64,000 nt of DNA from Gemmataceae bacterium (GCA_022616435.1 JAKEET010000070.1:1-64000); one strand, 5' to 3'. Counted from the first letter of the stretch, positions 53,468 to 62,886 are shown. Numbers and translations: made by a program. The notes: generated by a model from the letters alone, not told the origin.

Positions 53468-53557
53468 GAGCGTGTGATTCCGCTGCACTAACCCGACGCG
53501 TGAGCGAGGGGAGGAAGCGAAATCCCTCGCTTACGCGTCGGGTTGGTGCAGCAAGAC
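53468..53557. repeat. Dispersed palindromic element, copy C
   Basis: Left arm 53474-53510 (GTGATTCCGCTGCACTAACC...GCGAGGG) and right arm 53524-53557 are inverted copies with a few mismatches. The ATGAGCGTGTG before it resembles the TGAGCGTGCG lead of copies A and B. Here the lead lies 33 bases past the metallophosphatase stop rather than on it. It forms most of the upstream region of yidC. Confidence 0.8.
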
Positions 53558-53657
53558 CGTGCATGCGGAATCTATCCTACGAGATCCGTCAACGAGATCG
53601 AATTCACGGCGAATCCCATGTAGGGCGAGACGGCGTTGGCCGGGAGCGAATCCGGTG

Positions 53658-55964
53658 ATGCAGAAGAATTTCGTGGTGTTCGTCATCGCATCCATCGCCA
53701 TCCTGGTGGGTTGGATGGTGCTGCAGAACCAGCTGTGGCCGCCGCGCCCACCCCAGGACAAGCAGGCCGCCCAGAAGGAGAAGAAGGACGAGGAAAAGAA
53801 GCCCGAGCCGGCAAAGGCCGTCGAGAAGAAACCAGAGAAGAAGGCCGAACAGCCGGTGGTCGAGGCGAAGAAACCGAAGGACAAGGTCGACGCGAAGCCG
53901 GAGCCGCCGGTCGCGACCTACACGCTGGGCAACAAGGACACGCACTTGCAGGCGGTGCTGACCACGCGCGGCGCCGGCGTCCAGAAGCTGACGCTCAATC
54001 GCTTCCAGGCGGCCGACTATCTCGGCCAGCCGGTCGACGCGCCGCTCGACCTCATCCCGGACGATCCCTTCGTTCCGTCGTTCTTGATGTATCACTACGC
54101 GGACGCCTCCGGCGAACAACCTCCCGTGTTTGGCCTGGAGCGAACCTGGAAGTTCGAGGGACAGGAGACACTGGCCGACGGGGTCGAGCAGATCAAATTC
54201 TCGACGCCGGTGCCGGGGCAGGAGCACATCAAGATCACCAAGACCTATCGCTTGGGCCCGAAAGACTACCACCTGGGGCTGCTCTTGGAGATCGAGCGAG
54301 CCGAAGCAGGCGGTCCGGCCGGCGAGCTCAGGTTTCGTTACCAGCTCGTCGGCGCCCACGGCTTGCCGGTCGAGGGCGAATGGTACACGAGCACGTTCCG
54401 CAAGGCCATGATCGGGACGCTCGATTCCCGCAACAGCCTGTGGCGCGCCCTGAACAATGAAGACGCCTACGTCATTGCGCACAAGGCCGGCGGCGACAGG
54501 GTCCCCCCCGGTTCGCGGGGCGAGAGCTTCTTGCTGTACGCCGGCGTGGCGACCCAGTACTTCGCGTCCATGATCGTCGTGGACGATGTCCAGCCGGACA
54601 AGGCCGTCAAACGCAGGAACATCCTCGCCTGGGCGCGGCCGACCCTGGAATCGACGGAAACCCGCGGCCGCTTCAAAGGAATGCTGGGCGATCAGATCCT
54701 GGTCCAGGAATCGGCCACGAAGGGCCACGCTTATCAGCTGTTGCCGCACGTCAAGAAGCACCTGGAGGACACGGGCATCAAGGACAACGATCAAGTGATG
54801 GTCAGTCACTATGAAACACCGGACGGCAAGCGGGTCGCGACCTGGATTCGCCGCGGCCAGACGCCGCGGCCGTACCTGGACGACGTCACGGCCCGGGTCA
54901 ACAGCGAGCCGATCGAGCTGCGTCCCGGCGACAAGGTGGCCCACCAGTTCTTGCTGTACCATGGCCCGGTCAAGACCCGGCAGCTCGGCCTGTTCTCCGG
55001 GGAGGAGGCCGTGCCGGAAAGCCTGGTCGATCGCTACACCGACACGCTCTACCTGCACACGCTGACCGACTACGCATCGATGGCGTTCACGCGGGTGACC
55101 GGCTTCAACACGCTCCTGGTCGCGTGCACCAAGCTCATGCACCTGCTCCTGTACTTCCTCGGCTTCCTGGTGTTCGGCAACCACGGCCTGAGCATCATCC
55201 TGCTGACGGTGCTGGTGCGCGGCTTGATGTTCCCGATCAGCAAGAAACAAGCCATGTTCAGCATTCGCATGCAGGAAGTCGCCCCGGAGCTGAAGAAGCT
55301 GCAGGAGAAGTACAAGAACGATCCGCAGGGCCGCACGCAGGCCACCATGGAGCTGTATCGCAAGCACAACGTCCATCCGCTGGGCGGCTGCTTGCCGCTG
55401 TTCCTGCAACTGCCGATCTTCCTGGGGCTGTATTATGCCCTGCAAGAGAGCATCGGCTTCCGGCTGGCGAGCTTCCTGTGGATGGACAACCTGGCCGCCC
55501 CGGACATGCTCGTGTGGTGGGGCGAAGCGATTCCGTGGATCAGCGATCCGGACAGCCAGGGCGGGTTCATCTACCTCGGTCCGTACTTCAACCTGCTGCC
55601 GATCATCGCGGTGGTGGTGATGTTCATCCAGACCAAGCTGATGACGCCGCCGCCCACCGACGACCAGCAAGCGATGCAGCAGAAGGTCATGCAGTTCATG
55701 ATGATCTTCATGGGGATCGTGTTCTACAAGGTGGCGTCCGGGTTGTGCCTGTACTTCATCGCCAGCAGCCTGTGGGGCCTGGCCGAGCGGAAGCTGTTGC
55801 CGAAGAAGAAGACGGGTCAGACAGTCGTGGCCGCGTCGCCCAACGGCAAGGCCCCGCCCGGCAAGGGCAAAGGCAAGACGCCGGCGAAGCCGCCCAGCGA
55901 CGGTCCGGTGCAGAAGGTGAAGGACTGGTGGGCGGAGATTCTGAAGGAAGCCAGGAAGAAGTGA
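53658..55964 (+). CDS. yidC: Membrane protein insertase YidC
   Basis: A 768-residue YidC/Oxa1 insertase that places proteins in the inner membrane, alone or with SecYEG. An N-terminal helix (FVIASIAILVGWMVL) precedes a Lys/Glu/Pro-rich stretch (about 35-85) and a large periplasmic domain to about 500. The insertase core follows: FGNHGLSIILLTVLVRGLMF with the key Arg, then LGGCLPLFLQLPIFLGLYYAL, GPYFNLLPIIAVVVMFI and VASGLCLYFIASSLWGLAER. The C-terminal tail is basic (GKGKGKTPAKPP) and could contact ribosomes. The Met at 53658 fits a GGAG. The vWA gene starts four bases after its stop. Confidence 0.95.
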   Translation: MQKNFVVFVIASIAILVGWMVLQNQLWPPRPPQDKQAAQKEKKDEEKKPEPAKAVEKKPEKKAEQPVVEAKKPKDKVDAKPEPPVATYTLGNKDTHLQAVLTTRGAGVQKLTLNRFQAADYLGQPVDAPLDLIPDDPFVPSFLMYHYADASGEQPPVFGLERTWKFEGQETLADGVEQIKFSTPVPGQEHIKITKTYRLGPKDYHLGLLLEIERAEAGGPAGELRFRYQLVGAHGLPVEGEWYTSTFRKAMIGTLDSRNSLWRALNNEDAYVIAHKAGGDRVPPGSRGESFLLYAGVATQYFASMIVVDDVQPDKAVKRRNILAWARPTLESTETRGRFKGMLGDQILVQESATKGHAYQLLPHVKKHLEDTGIKDNDQVMVSHYETPDGKRVATWIRRGQTPRPYLDDVTARVNSEPIELRPGDKVAHQFLLYHGPVKTRQLGLFSGEEAVPESLVDRYTDTLYLHTLTDYASMAFTRVTGFNTLLVACTKLMHLLLYFLGFLVFGNHGLSIILLTVLVRGLMFPISKKQAMFSIRMQEVAPELKKLQEKYKNDPQGRTQATMELYRKHNVHPLGGCLPLFLQLPIFLGLYYALQESIGFRLASFLWMDNLAAPDMLVWWGEAIPWISDPDSQGGFIYLGPYFNLLPIIAVVVMFIQTKLMTPPPTDDQQAMQQKVMQFMMIFMGIVFYKVASGLCLYFIASSLWGLAERKLLPKKKTGQTVVAASPNGKAPPGKGKGKTPAKPPSDGPVQKVKDWWAEILKEARKK

Positions 55965-55968
55965 AGCA

Positions 55969-57642
55969 ATGCAATCGCTCCGATCAATCGCAGTGATGTT
56001 CGCCATCGTAGGATTGGTCTTGCCGCTGTTGGGCCAGCCCGCGCCGCCGTACCACATCGATTTCGACCCCGGCCGAGACGTCACGCTGCTCGACCACGAC
56101 GAGCACGGCAACAAGGGGCTGTTCATCAACGTTCGCTTCACCATCACGCTCGAAGGCGGCACGAAGCTGGAAGACCTGGCGGGGGCCGACTACAAGCTCA
56201 AGATCGAAGAAGACGGCCAGTTCATCCCGCCGGAGCTCGACGTGCCGCGGCCGGCGCCGGTCGAGACCTTCAGCGCCGTGCTGGCGCTCGACACCAGCGG
56301 CAGCATGAAGGAACGCAACCGCATGGCCCAGGCGAAAGCCGCCGCCGAGGAGTTCTTGCGGCGTCTGCCGGCCCGGGCCGACTGCGGCCTGATCCTGTTC
56401 GATCATGAGATTCGCCAGCCGGTGCTGCCGCCGTCCGCCGATCGCGCCGGCCTGTCGAAGGAAATCCGCGACGTCCAGCCACGCGGGGGCACCGCCTACC
56501 TCGACGCGACCGCCAAGGGAATCGAGGTCCTGGGCAAGGCGCCGGCCGGCCGCGACAAGGCGGTGGTTGTCCTCACCGACGGCGTCGACCTCAACAGCCA
56601 GACGCCGCTCAACCTCGTGATTCACGAGGCCATCAAGCACAAGGTGCGCGTCTACACGATCGGCATCGGCGAGCCCGGGCGGCAGGAACGCGTCACCACG
56701 GCGCTGGTGCTCGATCACTCCGGGAGCATGAAGCCGCCGGCCGACGATCACGACATCCTCCCGAAGATTCAGGCGTTGCACCGGGCCGGAAAACGCTTTG
56801 TGGAGATCATGCCGTCGAGCGGGCAGGTGTCGATCGTGCCGTTCAGCACCGACGTCGGCCGGCCGCGCGATTTCAGTCCAGACAAGAGCAAGCTCATCGA
56901 GCAGATCCAGAAGCTGCAGGCGTTCGGCGAAACGGCGCTGTTTGACGCGACGTACGTGGGCATCTGCACGCTGGAAGCCGAAGGCGGCGCGGGCAAGCGC
57001 GCCGTGGTGGCGATGACCGACGGCGTCGACAACACCAGCCGCCGCCGCGTCGAAGAGGTGATCGAGCGCGCCCAGGAAGCGAAGGTCCCGCTGTACATGC
57101 TCGGCTTCGGCCGCGAGGGTGAGCTGGACCAGAAAACCATGGAGCACATGGCCCGGTCCACGGGCGGCCGGTACTACCACGCCAAGAACGAAAAGGCCCT
57201 GCTCGACATTTTCGAGAACCTGTCGATCGAGCTGCACGACGACGGCATCGACGAGATCGCGCTCAAGAAGCTCGCGAGCGAGACCCACGGCGCCTATTAC
57301 CCCGCCAAGGACGTCAGTCAGTTGAAGCTCATCCTTCAGCAGGTCTCGGAAACGATCACGCAGAAGCGCTACGCCGTCACGTTCAAGAGCCGGCGGCAAG
57401 TGCACGACGGCACGGCCCGCAACGTCGCCCTCAAGCTGGTCCGCCGCGGCGAGGTCGTGTCCAACGCGGCCGGCGGCCCGATCAACGTCGAGGAACAGGT
57501 CGTGCAGACGGCGACGGGCGGCTACCAGGTGCACGGGGTCGTGCCCGCGTCCATGGACCATCTCGTCTATCTCGGTTTTCTCATCGTGATCGGGCTGTTG
57601 ATCGCGCTTCCCGCCATGATGCGCCGCGTCAGCGGGGCTTGA
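55969..57642 (+). CDS. Membrane protein with two von Willebrand factor A domains
   Basis: A 557-residue exported protein: signal peptide AIVGLVLPLLG, a beta-rich N-terminal domain (about 25-95), then two complete vWA domains. Each has a MIDAS: LALDTSGSMKERN near 104 with VVVLTDGVDL, and LVLDHSGSMKPP near 246 with VVAMTDGVDN. A C-terminal helix (YLGFLIVIGLLIALPAMM) anchors the protein. Two vWA domains in one chain are unusual; such proteins usually bind metal-dependent protein ligands or form BatA-like complexes. It starts four bases after yidC, suggesting co-expression. Confidence 0.85.
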   Translation: MQSLRSIAVMFAIVGLVLPLLGQPAPPYHIDFDPGRDVTLLDHDEHGNKGLFINVRFTITLEGGTKLEDLAGADYKLKIEEDGQFIPPELDVPRPAPVETFSAVLALDTSGSMKERNRMAQAKAAAEEFLRRLPARADCGLILFDHEIRQPVLPPSADRAGLSKEIRDVQPRGGTAYLDATAKGIEVLGKAPAGRDKAVVVLTDGVDLNSQTPLNLVIHEAIKHKVRVYTIGIGEPGRQERVTTALVLDHSGSMKPPADDHDILPKIQALHRAGKRFVEIMPSSGQVSIVPFSTDVGRPRDFSPDKSKLIEQIQKLQAFGETALFDATYVGICTLEAEGGAGKRAVVAMTDGVDNTSRRRVEEVIERAQEAKVPLYMLGFGREGELDQKTMEHMARSTGGRYYHAKNEKALLDIFENLSIELHDDGIDEIALKKLASETHGAYYPAKDVSQLKLILQQVSETITQKRYAVTFKSRRQVHDGTARNVALKLVRRGEVVSNAAGGPINVEEQVVQTATGGYQVHGVVPASMDHLVYLGFLIVIGLLIALPAMMRRVSGA

Positions 57643-57673
57643 GTATCGCCTCAGGCGGCAGGAGGGCCTGGCC

Positions 57674-57874
57674 ATGCCGTACACGATGGACGATTTTCTC
57701 AAGGAAGTGACCCTGGAAGGTCTGGACAAACTGACTCCAGAGGAGCGGTCGCGGGGCTTGCCGGCGGAGGAGCGGTTGCGAGGCTTGCCGGCGGTACAAA
57801 TCGAGGCCTGTTTGCGACAACTGCGCCAGGAACCGAAAGGCGTGGGCGCGAAGAAACGCAAGCGGAAGCGCTAG
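57674..57874 (+). CDS. Small basic protein with LPAEERLRGL-type repeat
   Basis: A 66-residue protein with an imperfect tandem (ERSRGLPAEERLRGLPA, residues about 24-40) and a basic C-terminus (KKRKRKR). Similar EERLxGL stretches occur at the C-terminal ends of larger planctomycete nuclease-like proteins, so this may be a leftover tail or a stand-alone small gene. The start at 57674 follows GGCAGGAGGG by seven bases, which is a good ribosome-binding site. It lies 31 bases after the vWA gene. No function is proposed. Confidence 0.5.
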   Translation: MPYTMDDFLKEVTLEGLDKLTPEERSRGLPAEERLRGLPAVQIEACLRQLRQEPKGVGAKKRKRKR

Positions 57875-57947
57875 GATCGAGTCGCCGGCTGGATGCGCCC
57901 TTCGCTCGCCACCTCTCACGCGTGCCACACCCCAACACGGAGCAGCC

Positions 57948-59309
57948 GTGCTCGCCGGCCGCGGACAACTGCCTCACCCGGACGACACGATGGTCGCGCT
58001 GGCCAGCGCGCACGGCCCCGGCGCACGAGCCATCGTGCGGCTCAGCGGCCCTCGGTCGCCGGCGATCGTGCACGCCCTGATGCCGGACGCAACCCCCGAT
58101 CCGAGCGCCGGCCGGCAATGGTGCCCGGCGTCGTTGCGGCTGCCCGACGTTGCATCGCCACTTCCTGCGGACATCTATTTCTGGCCGGCGCCCAAGACCT
58201 ACACCGGGCAAGACCTCGTCGAGATCCACACGCTGTCGAGCCCGCCCCTGGTGCAACTGCTGATCGCGCAATGCCTGAACGCCGGCGCGCGGGCTGCCCA
58301 GCCGGGCGAATTCACGATGCGGGCGTTCCTTGCCGGCAAACTGGATTTGACGCGGGCCGAGGCGGTGCTCGGCGTCGTCTCGGCCGGCTCGCGCGGGCAG
58401 CTCAAGGAGGCGCTGACCCAGCTCGCCGGCGGACTCGCCCAGCCGCTCGACGCCGTTCGCGACGATCTGCTCAACCTGCTGGCCGACGTCGAGGCCGGGC
58501 TTGATTTCGCCGACGAGGACATCCACTTCGTGGACCAGACGGCCCTCTTGAACCGGCTGGCGAAGGGATTGGCCTTCATCACCCTCGTTCGTAAACAGAT
58601 GGAGCAGCGGGCGCTCGGGCATCGTGCCTTCCGCGTCGTGCTCGCCGGCCCGACGAATGCCGGCAAAAGCCGGCTCTTTAACGTGCTGGCCGGCAAGGAT
58701 CGCGCCGGCAGCGATCGGGCCATCGTCAGCGAAGTTCCGGGCGCGACGCGTGATTGGCTCGAGGCCACGATCCAGGTTGAGGGGATCGCGATCCAGGTAG
58801 TCGATACGGCCGGCCGGCGCGATGCGACGGATGCCGTCGAACGCCAGGCGCAGACGTCGGGCGCCGAGCAAGCACGGCACGCAGATTTGATCCTATGGTG
58901 CCGCGGACCGGAACATCGCGAGTCGCCGCCGCCATCGCCGCTGGCATCGGACCTCGCGCTCGTGCCGCTGGCGACCAAGAGCGACCTGGGAACTCCATGG
59001 CCCGGCATGCTCGCCGTGAGCGCCGTGACGGGGGCTGGTCTCGACGAGCTGCGTGGCGAGCTGGCCCGGCGGGCCAGGGACCACGCCGGTAATCCGCTCA
59101 CCGCCAGCCTGAGCCGTTGCCGGCACCATGTGGACGCGTGTCTGGAACATCTCCGGCTCGCCCATCACCTGGTCCTGGAGGAGCAGCCGCCGGAGCTACT
59201 GGCGCTGGAGATTCGGTTGGCGCTCGAAGAGCTCGGCGCCATGGTCGGCGCCGTCTACACCGACGATCTTCTCGACCGCATCTTCAGCAGGTTCTGCATC
59301 GGAAAGTAG
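57948..59309 (+). CDS. mnmE: tRNA uridine-5-carboxymethylaminomethyl modification GTPase MnmE
   Basis: A 453-residue GTPase that with MnmG adds a carboxymethylaminomethyl group to wobble U34 of several tRNAs. The N-terminal tetrahydrofolate-binding domain has DDTMVALASA and YTGQDLVEIHTL; helical domain GEFTMRAFLAGKLDL; the G domain has GPTNAGKSRLFN (P-loop), SEVPGATRDW, VVDTAGRRD (G3) and TKSD in the NKxD position. The C-terminus ends FCIGK, carrying the conserved Cys. The GTG at 57948 is preferred because DDT lies upstream of the next ATG; GGAG precedes it. MnmG is not in this window. The G domain has the Thr-Lys-Ser-Asp variant. Confidence 0.92.
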   Translation: MLAGRGQLPHPDDTMVALASAHGPGARAIVRLSGPRSPAIVHALMPDATPDPSAGRQWCPASLRLPDVASPLPADIYFWPAPKTYTGQDLVEIHTLSSPPLVQLLIAQCLNAGARAAQPGEFTMRAFLAGKLDLTRAEAVLGVVSAGSRGQLKEALTQLAGGLAQPLDAVRDDLLNLLADVEAGLDFADEDIHFVDQTALLNRLAKGLAFITLVRKQMEQRALGHRAFRVVLAGPTNAGKSRLFNVLAGKDRAGSDRAIVSEVPGATRDWLEATIQVEGIAIQVVDTAGRRDATDAVERQAQTSGAEQARHADLILWCRGPEHRESPPPSPLASDLALVPLATKSDLGTPWPGMLAVSAVTGAGLDELRGELARRARDHAGNPLTASLSRCRHHVDACLEHLRLAHHLVLEEQPPELLALEIRLALEELGAMVGAVYTDDLLDRIFSRFCIGK

Positions 59310-59332
59310 TCGATCTCCTCTGGCGAGGCAAC

Positions 59333-60208
59333 ATGCGAAACTTCACGCTCGGCCTGATTCAGATGCGCTGCGAGCCGGAACGGCGCGCCAACCTCGACAA
59401 GGCGGTCACGCGGATCGAGGAAGCCGCCCGAGCGGGGGCCGACATCATCTGCTTGCCGGAATTATTTCTCTCGCCTTACTTTTGCCAGCGCACCGACCCG
59501 GCTCTGTTCGATCTCGCCGAGGAGATTCCCGGCCCGACCAGCGAGCGCTTGAGCGCGGTCGCCAAGTTGCTCGGCAAGGTGATCGTGGCGTCGTTGTTTG
59601 AACGGCGCTCGGCCGGCGTGTATCACAACACCGCGGCGGTGTTCGACGCCGACGGCGCCCTGCTTGGCCTGTACCGCAAGATGCACATTCCCGACGATCC
59701 CTTGTACTACGAGAAATACTACTTCACCCCGGGCGATCTCGGCTTCAAGGTGTTCCCGACCCGCGCCGCCAAGGTCGGCACACTCGTCTGCTGGGACCAG
59801 TGGTTTCCGGAAGCGGCCCGGCTGACGGCACTTCAGGGGGCCACCGTGCTCGTCTATCCGACGGCCATCGGCTGGCACCCGCGCGAAAAGGCCGAGTTCG
59901 GCGTCGCGCAGCACCAGGCCTGGGAAACGGCCCAGCGCGCCCATGCCATCGCCAACGGCGTGTACGTGGCGGCGATCAACCGCGTTGGCCATGAAGGGCC
60001 GCCGGACGGCGGCCTCGAGTTCTGGGGCGCGTCGTTCGTCTGCGATCCGTTCGGCGTCGTCCTGAAGCGCGGCGCGCATGACCGGGAAGAGATCATCATT
60101 CAAGAATGCGACATGAAAAGGCTCGAGGACACGCGCCGCAACTGGCCGTTCCTGCGCGACCGGCGCATCGATGCGTATGGGGATGTGGTGAAGCGCTGGG
60201 GCGTGTGA
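59333..60208 (+). CDS. aguB: N-carbamoylputrescine amidase
   Basis: A 291-residue carbon-nitrogen hydrolase. The catalytic triad is visible: Glu43 (ICLPELFLSPYF), Lys116 (LYRKMHIPDDP) and Cys153 (LVCWDQWFPEAARL). The KMHIPDDPLYYEKYYFTPGD sequence is specific for AguB, which hydrolyses N-carbamoylputrescine to putrescine, NH3 and CO2 in the agmatine route of polyamine synthesis. Agmatine deiminase (AguA), the usual neighbour, is not present in this window. GAGG precedes the ATG at 59333. It follows mnmE with a 23-base gap, probably cotranscribed. Confidence 0.9.
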   Translation: MRNFTLGLIQMRCEPERRANLDKAVTRIEEAARAGADIICLPELFLSPYFCQRTDPALFDLAEEIPGPTSERLSAVAKLLGKVIVASLFERRSAGVYHNTAAVFDADGALLGLYRKMHIPDDPLYYEKYYFTPGDLGFKVFPTRAAKVGTLVCWDQWFPEAARLTALQGATVLVYPTAIGWHPREKAEFGVAQHQAWETAQRAHAIANGVYVAAINRVGHEGPPDGGLEFWGASFVCDPFGVVLKRGAHDREEIIIQECDMKRLEDTRRNWPFLRDRRIDAYGDVVKRWGV

Positions 60209-60265
60209 ACATGACGGAGCCCGACCCGCGGGAATCGCTCATCCCGCGGCTTGGAACGGCGCATG

Positions 60266-60307
60266 AAAAAACCCCGCTGAACTTCCTTGGGAGGTCGAAC
60301 AGCGGGG
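60266..60307 (-). terminator. Intrinsic terminator of the feo operon
   Basis: On the minus strand CCCCGCTG (60307-60300) pairs with CAGCGGGG (60279-60272) and is followed by TTTTTT (60271-60266). It lies 110 bases past the last feo gene and also about 65 bases past aguB, so it may serve both directions, but only the minus strand has the U tract. Confidence 0.85.
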
Positions 60308-60416
60308 CCGGAACAGAGAAGAGGCCAAAACGAACAAGCTAGATCGTAAATGAACGCGAACCGAAGTCAAGAAAATTGTGAGATTTTTTTTGCGAGAACC
60401 TTCGATCCGCCCCGGG

Positions 60417-60632
60417 CTAGGTCGTTTTCCGCAACGTCAAGCTGTCACTGGAGATAAATACGGGCGTCTGCTCGACCCCGAGCTTCGGCGTCTTGGAAGA
60501 CGCACAACTGCAGCCCGAGCCGCAGCTTCCAGAGCCCCGACGCCAGGCCCTCGACGCCCGCCAGGCCCGCCAGCTGAGATAGCAGCTGGCGAGGCCCACC
60601 AGCGTCCAGACTGCGATCCATTGCCATTCCAT
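60417..60632 (-). CDS. FeoB-associated Cys-rich membrane protein
   Basis: A 71-residue protein with one N-terminal membrane helix (WIAVWTLVGLASCYLSW) and a short Cys-Gly-Ser segment CGSGCSCAS near residues 37-45. This is the organisation of FeoB-associated Cys-rich proteins, which lie after feoB in many bacteria and may help deliver iron or stabilise the transporter. The gene starts one base after the feoB stop. A terminator follows. The C-terminal 25 residues are less conserved. Confidence 0.78.
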   Translation of the reverse strand: MEWQWIAVWTLVGLASCYLSWRAWRASRAWRRGSGSCGSGCSCASSKTPKLGVEQTPVFISSDSLTLRKTT

Positions 60633-60633
60633 C

Positions 60634-62886
60634 TCAAGACCCCAGGCTGCCGATCTGATAAACGAGCGCCGCGCCCAGGTAGGCCAGGGCGGTCATGTAG
60701 ACGAACGTGAATAGCGGCCAGCGCCAGCTGTTGGTCTCCCGCTTGATGACGGCCAGCGTGGAGGCGCACTGGCAGCAGAGCGCGAAGAACACCATGACCG
60801 ACAGCGCCACCGGCACGTTGAACAGCTGGCGGCCGCTGCCGTCTTCCCAGCGCGCTTCCTGCAGGCGTTGACCCAGGCCGGCGCGGTAGTCTTCGTCTCC
60901 GGGATCCCCTTCGCCTTCCCGGAAGATGAGGCCCAGCGTGCCGACCATGACCTCGCGGGCCGGAAAGCTCGCCAGCGCCGCCATGCCGATCCGCCAATCC
61001 CAGCCGAGCGGCCGGACCACCGGCTCCAACCATTTCCCCGCGCGGCCCAGATAGCTTTGGCCTTTCCACGCCTCTTCCAACGCGTGAATCTCGTCATCCA
61101 AGCCTTGCGCTTTCTCGGTCAACTCCGCCAGGCGTTGCTCCTCGACCGCGTCCGGTGTTTGCTCAATCGCTTTCTCAAGCGCAGCGATCTCGGTCTCCAA
61201 CTCGTCGCGCGCGTCCTGCTTGCTCGCCACTTGCAGGTCGTAGCTCTGGCCGGCGGCGTCGGTGTGCGGGAAGTACAACAGCGCCCAGACCACGATCATG
61301 CTCGCCAGGATCAAGGTGCCGGCCCGGCACACGAACATCCAGCCCGCTTCCACGGAGCGGCGCACGATCAGCCGCGCCGACGGAACCTTGTAGAGCGGCA
61401 TCTCCATGACGAACACCGGCGTGGCGCCGCGCAGCAGCGTGCTCTTCAGAGCAAAGGCAACCAGCGGCGCCACGACCAGGCCGAGTGCGTACATCCCAAA
61501 CAGCGTCACGCCCGGAGTCCACCAGGCGTGGTCGTCGCCGCTCAGGAAAGCGCCGATCAAGAGCAGGTACACGGGCAGCCGCGCGGCGCAGCTCATCAAC
61601 GGCGCCACCAAGATCGTGGCGAAGCGGTCGCGGCGGTTCTCGATGACGCGGGCCGCCATGATGCCCGGGACGGCGCACGCCACCGACGACAACAGCGGGA
61701 TGAACGACTTGCCGTTGAGCCCGGCCCCGGCCATCAGCCGGTCCATCAGGAAGGCGGCCCGGGCCATGTAACCGCAGTCTTCGAGCACGGCGATGAAGGC
61801 GAACAAGAGCAGGATCTGCGGCAGGAACACGAGGACGCCGCCGACGCCGTTGACGACGCCGCCCACCAGCAAGCTGCGCAGGGGCCCCGGCGCCAGTTGC
61901 CCTGACAGCCAACCGCCAACGGCGTCCTGGCCGGCCGAGATCAGGTCCATCAGCGGCGTGGCCCAGACGTAGATCATTTGAAACACGAGGAACATCATGG
62001 CCAGGAACACGAGCAGGCCCGCCGCGCGGTGCGTGAGCACGGCGTCGATGCGGTCGGTCCAGGTGACCGGCCGCTCCGCGGGGCGCTGCAGGCAGCCGGT
62101 CGTCGCCTGGCGGATCCAGCCGTAGCGCGTCCGCGCCTCGACCGCGGGGACCGGACAGCCGGCGAGCGCCAGCCGCTCTCGTGCGGCCTGGATTTCCGCG
62201 GCCAAGTGACCATTCTGCCGCCCGGCGAGCAGTCGTTCGGTGTAACCGCCCACGTCGATGAGCAGCCGGCGCACGAGGAAGGGAGGCATGCCGTCGCCGA
62301 CGCGTTGGCTCAGTTGCCGCACCTCCGTCTCGAAGGCATCCGGGAAGGACGGTCCGTGACTGGGCAACGACGCGTCGACGGCGCCGGCGATGGTCGTCTT
62401 GAGGTCGTCCAGGCCCTTGCCCTTGTTCGCTTGCATCGGCACCACGGGGATGCCGAGGTTGCGCGACAGGCGGGCCGCGTCGATGGTCATCCCCTGATTC
62501 ACGGCGACGTCGGTCATGTTGAGCGCGACGACGACGGGCACGCCGATCTCGAGCACTTGCGTCGTCAGGTAGAGATTTCGCTCGAGGTTGGAGGCGTCGA
62601 CAATCGTTACGACCAGATCGGGTTTGCGCTCGCCGGCATTGCGGCCGAGGATGACGTCCACGGCGACCATCTCGTCGGGACTGCGGGCGGCGAGGCTGTA
62701 GGTGCCGGGCAGGTCGATGACGTCGAACGTTCGGCCTTGCCAGTGGAATCGGCCCTTCTTGGTTTCGACCGTGACGCCGGGGTAATTGCCGACGCGTTGA
62801 TTCAATCCGGTGAGGGCGTTGAAGAGCGTCGTCTTGCCCGTGTTGGGGTTGCCGACGAAAGCGATGTTGGGATGCCCCGAGGACAT
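60634..62886 (-). CDS. feoB: Ferrous iron transport protein FeoB
   Basis: A 750-residue Fe(II) importer. The N-terminal G domain has FVGNPNTGKTTLFN (P-loop), DLPGTYSL (G3) and ALNMTD (G4); a helical GDI-like region follows to about 270. The membrane part has two gate segments with the ion-path CxxC/P residues seen as SVACAVPGIMAARV and APLMSCAARLPVY. Between helices a coiled coil of about 70 residues (LETEIAALEKAIEQ, ELTEKAQGLDDEI) is inserted, as in many long FeoB proteins. ATG at 62886 is used because the codon six bases earlier is TTG. It is second in feoA-feoB-Cys-rich. Confidence 0.95.
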   Translation of the reverse strand: MSSGHPNIAFVGNPNTGKTTLFNALTGLNQRVGNYPGVTVETKKGRFHWQGRTFDVIDLPGTYSLAARSPDEMVAVDVILGRNAGERKPDLVVTIVDASNLERNLYLTTQVLEIGVPVVVALNMTDVAVNQGMTIDAARLSRNLGIPVVPMQANKGKGLDDLKTTIAGAVDASLPSHGPSFPDAFETEVRQLSQRVGDGMPPFLVRRLLIDVGGYTERLLAGRQNGHLAAEIQAARERLALAGCPVPAVEARTRYGWIRQATTGCLQRPAERPVTWTDRIDAVLTHRAAGLLVFLAMMFLVFQMIYVWATPLMDLISAGQDAVGGWLSGQLAPGPLRSLLVGGVVNGVGGVLVFLPQILLLFAFIAVLEDCGYMARAAFLMDRLMAGAGLNGKSFIPLLSSVACAVPGIMAARVIENRRDRFATILVAPLMSCAARLPVYLLLIGAFLSGDDHAWWTPGVTLFGMYALGLVVAPLVAFALKSTLLRGATPVFVMEMPLYKVPSARLIVRRSVEAGWMFVCRAGTLILASMIVVWALLYFPHTDAAGQSYDLQVASKQDARDELETEIAALEKAIEQTPDAVEEQRLAELTEKAQGLDDEIHALEEAWKGQSYLGRAGKWLEPVVRPLGWDWRIGMAALASFPAREVMVGTLGLIFREGEGDPGDEDYRAGLGQRLQEARWEDGSGRQLFNVPVALSVMVFFALCCQCASTLAVIKRETNSWRWPLFTFVYMTALAYLGAALVYQIGSLGS

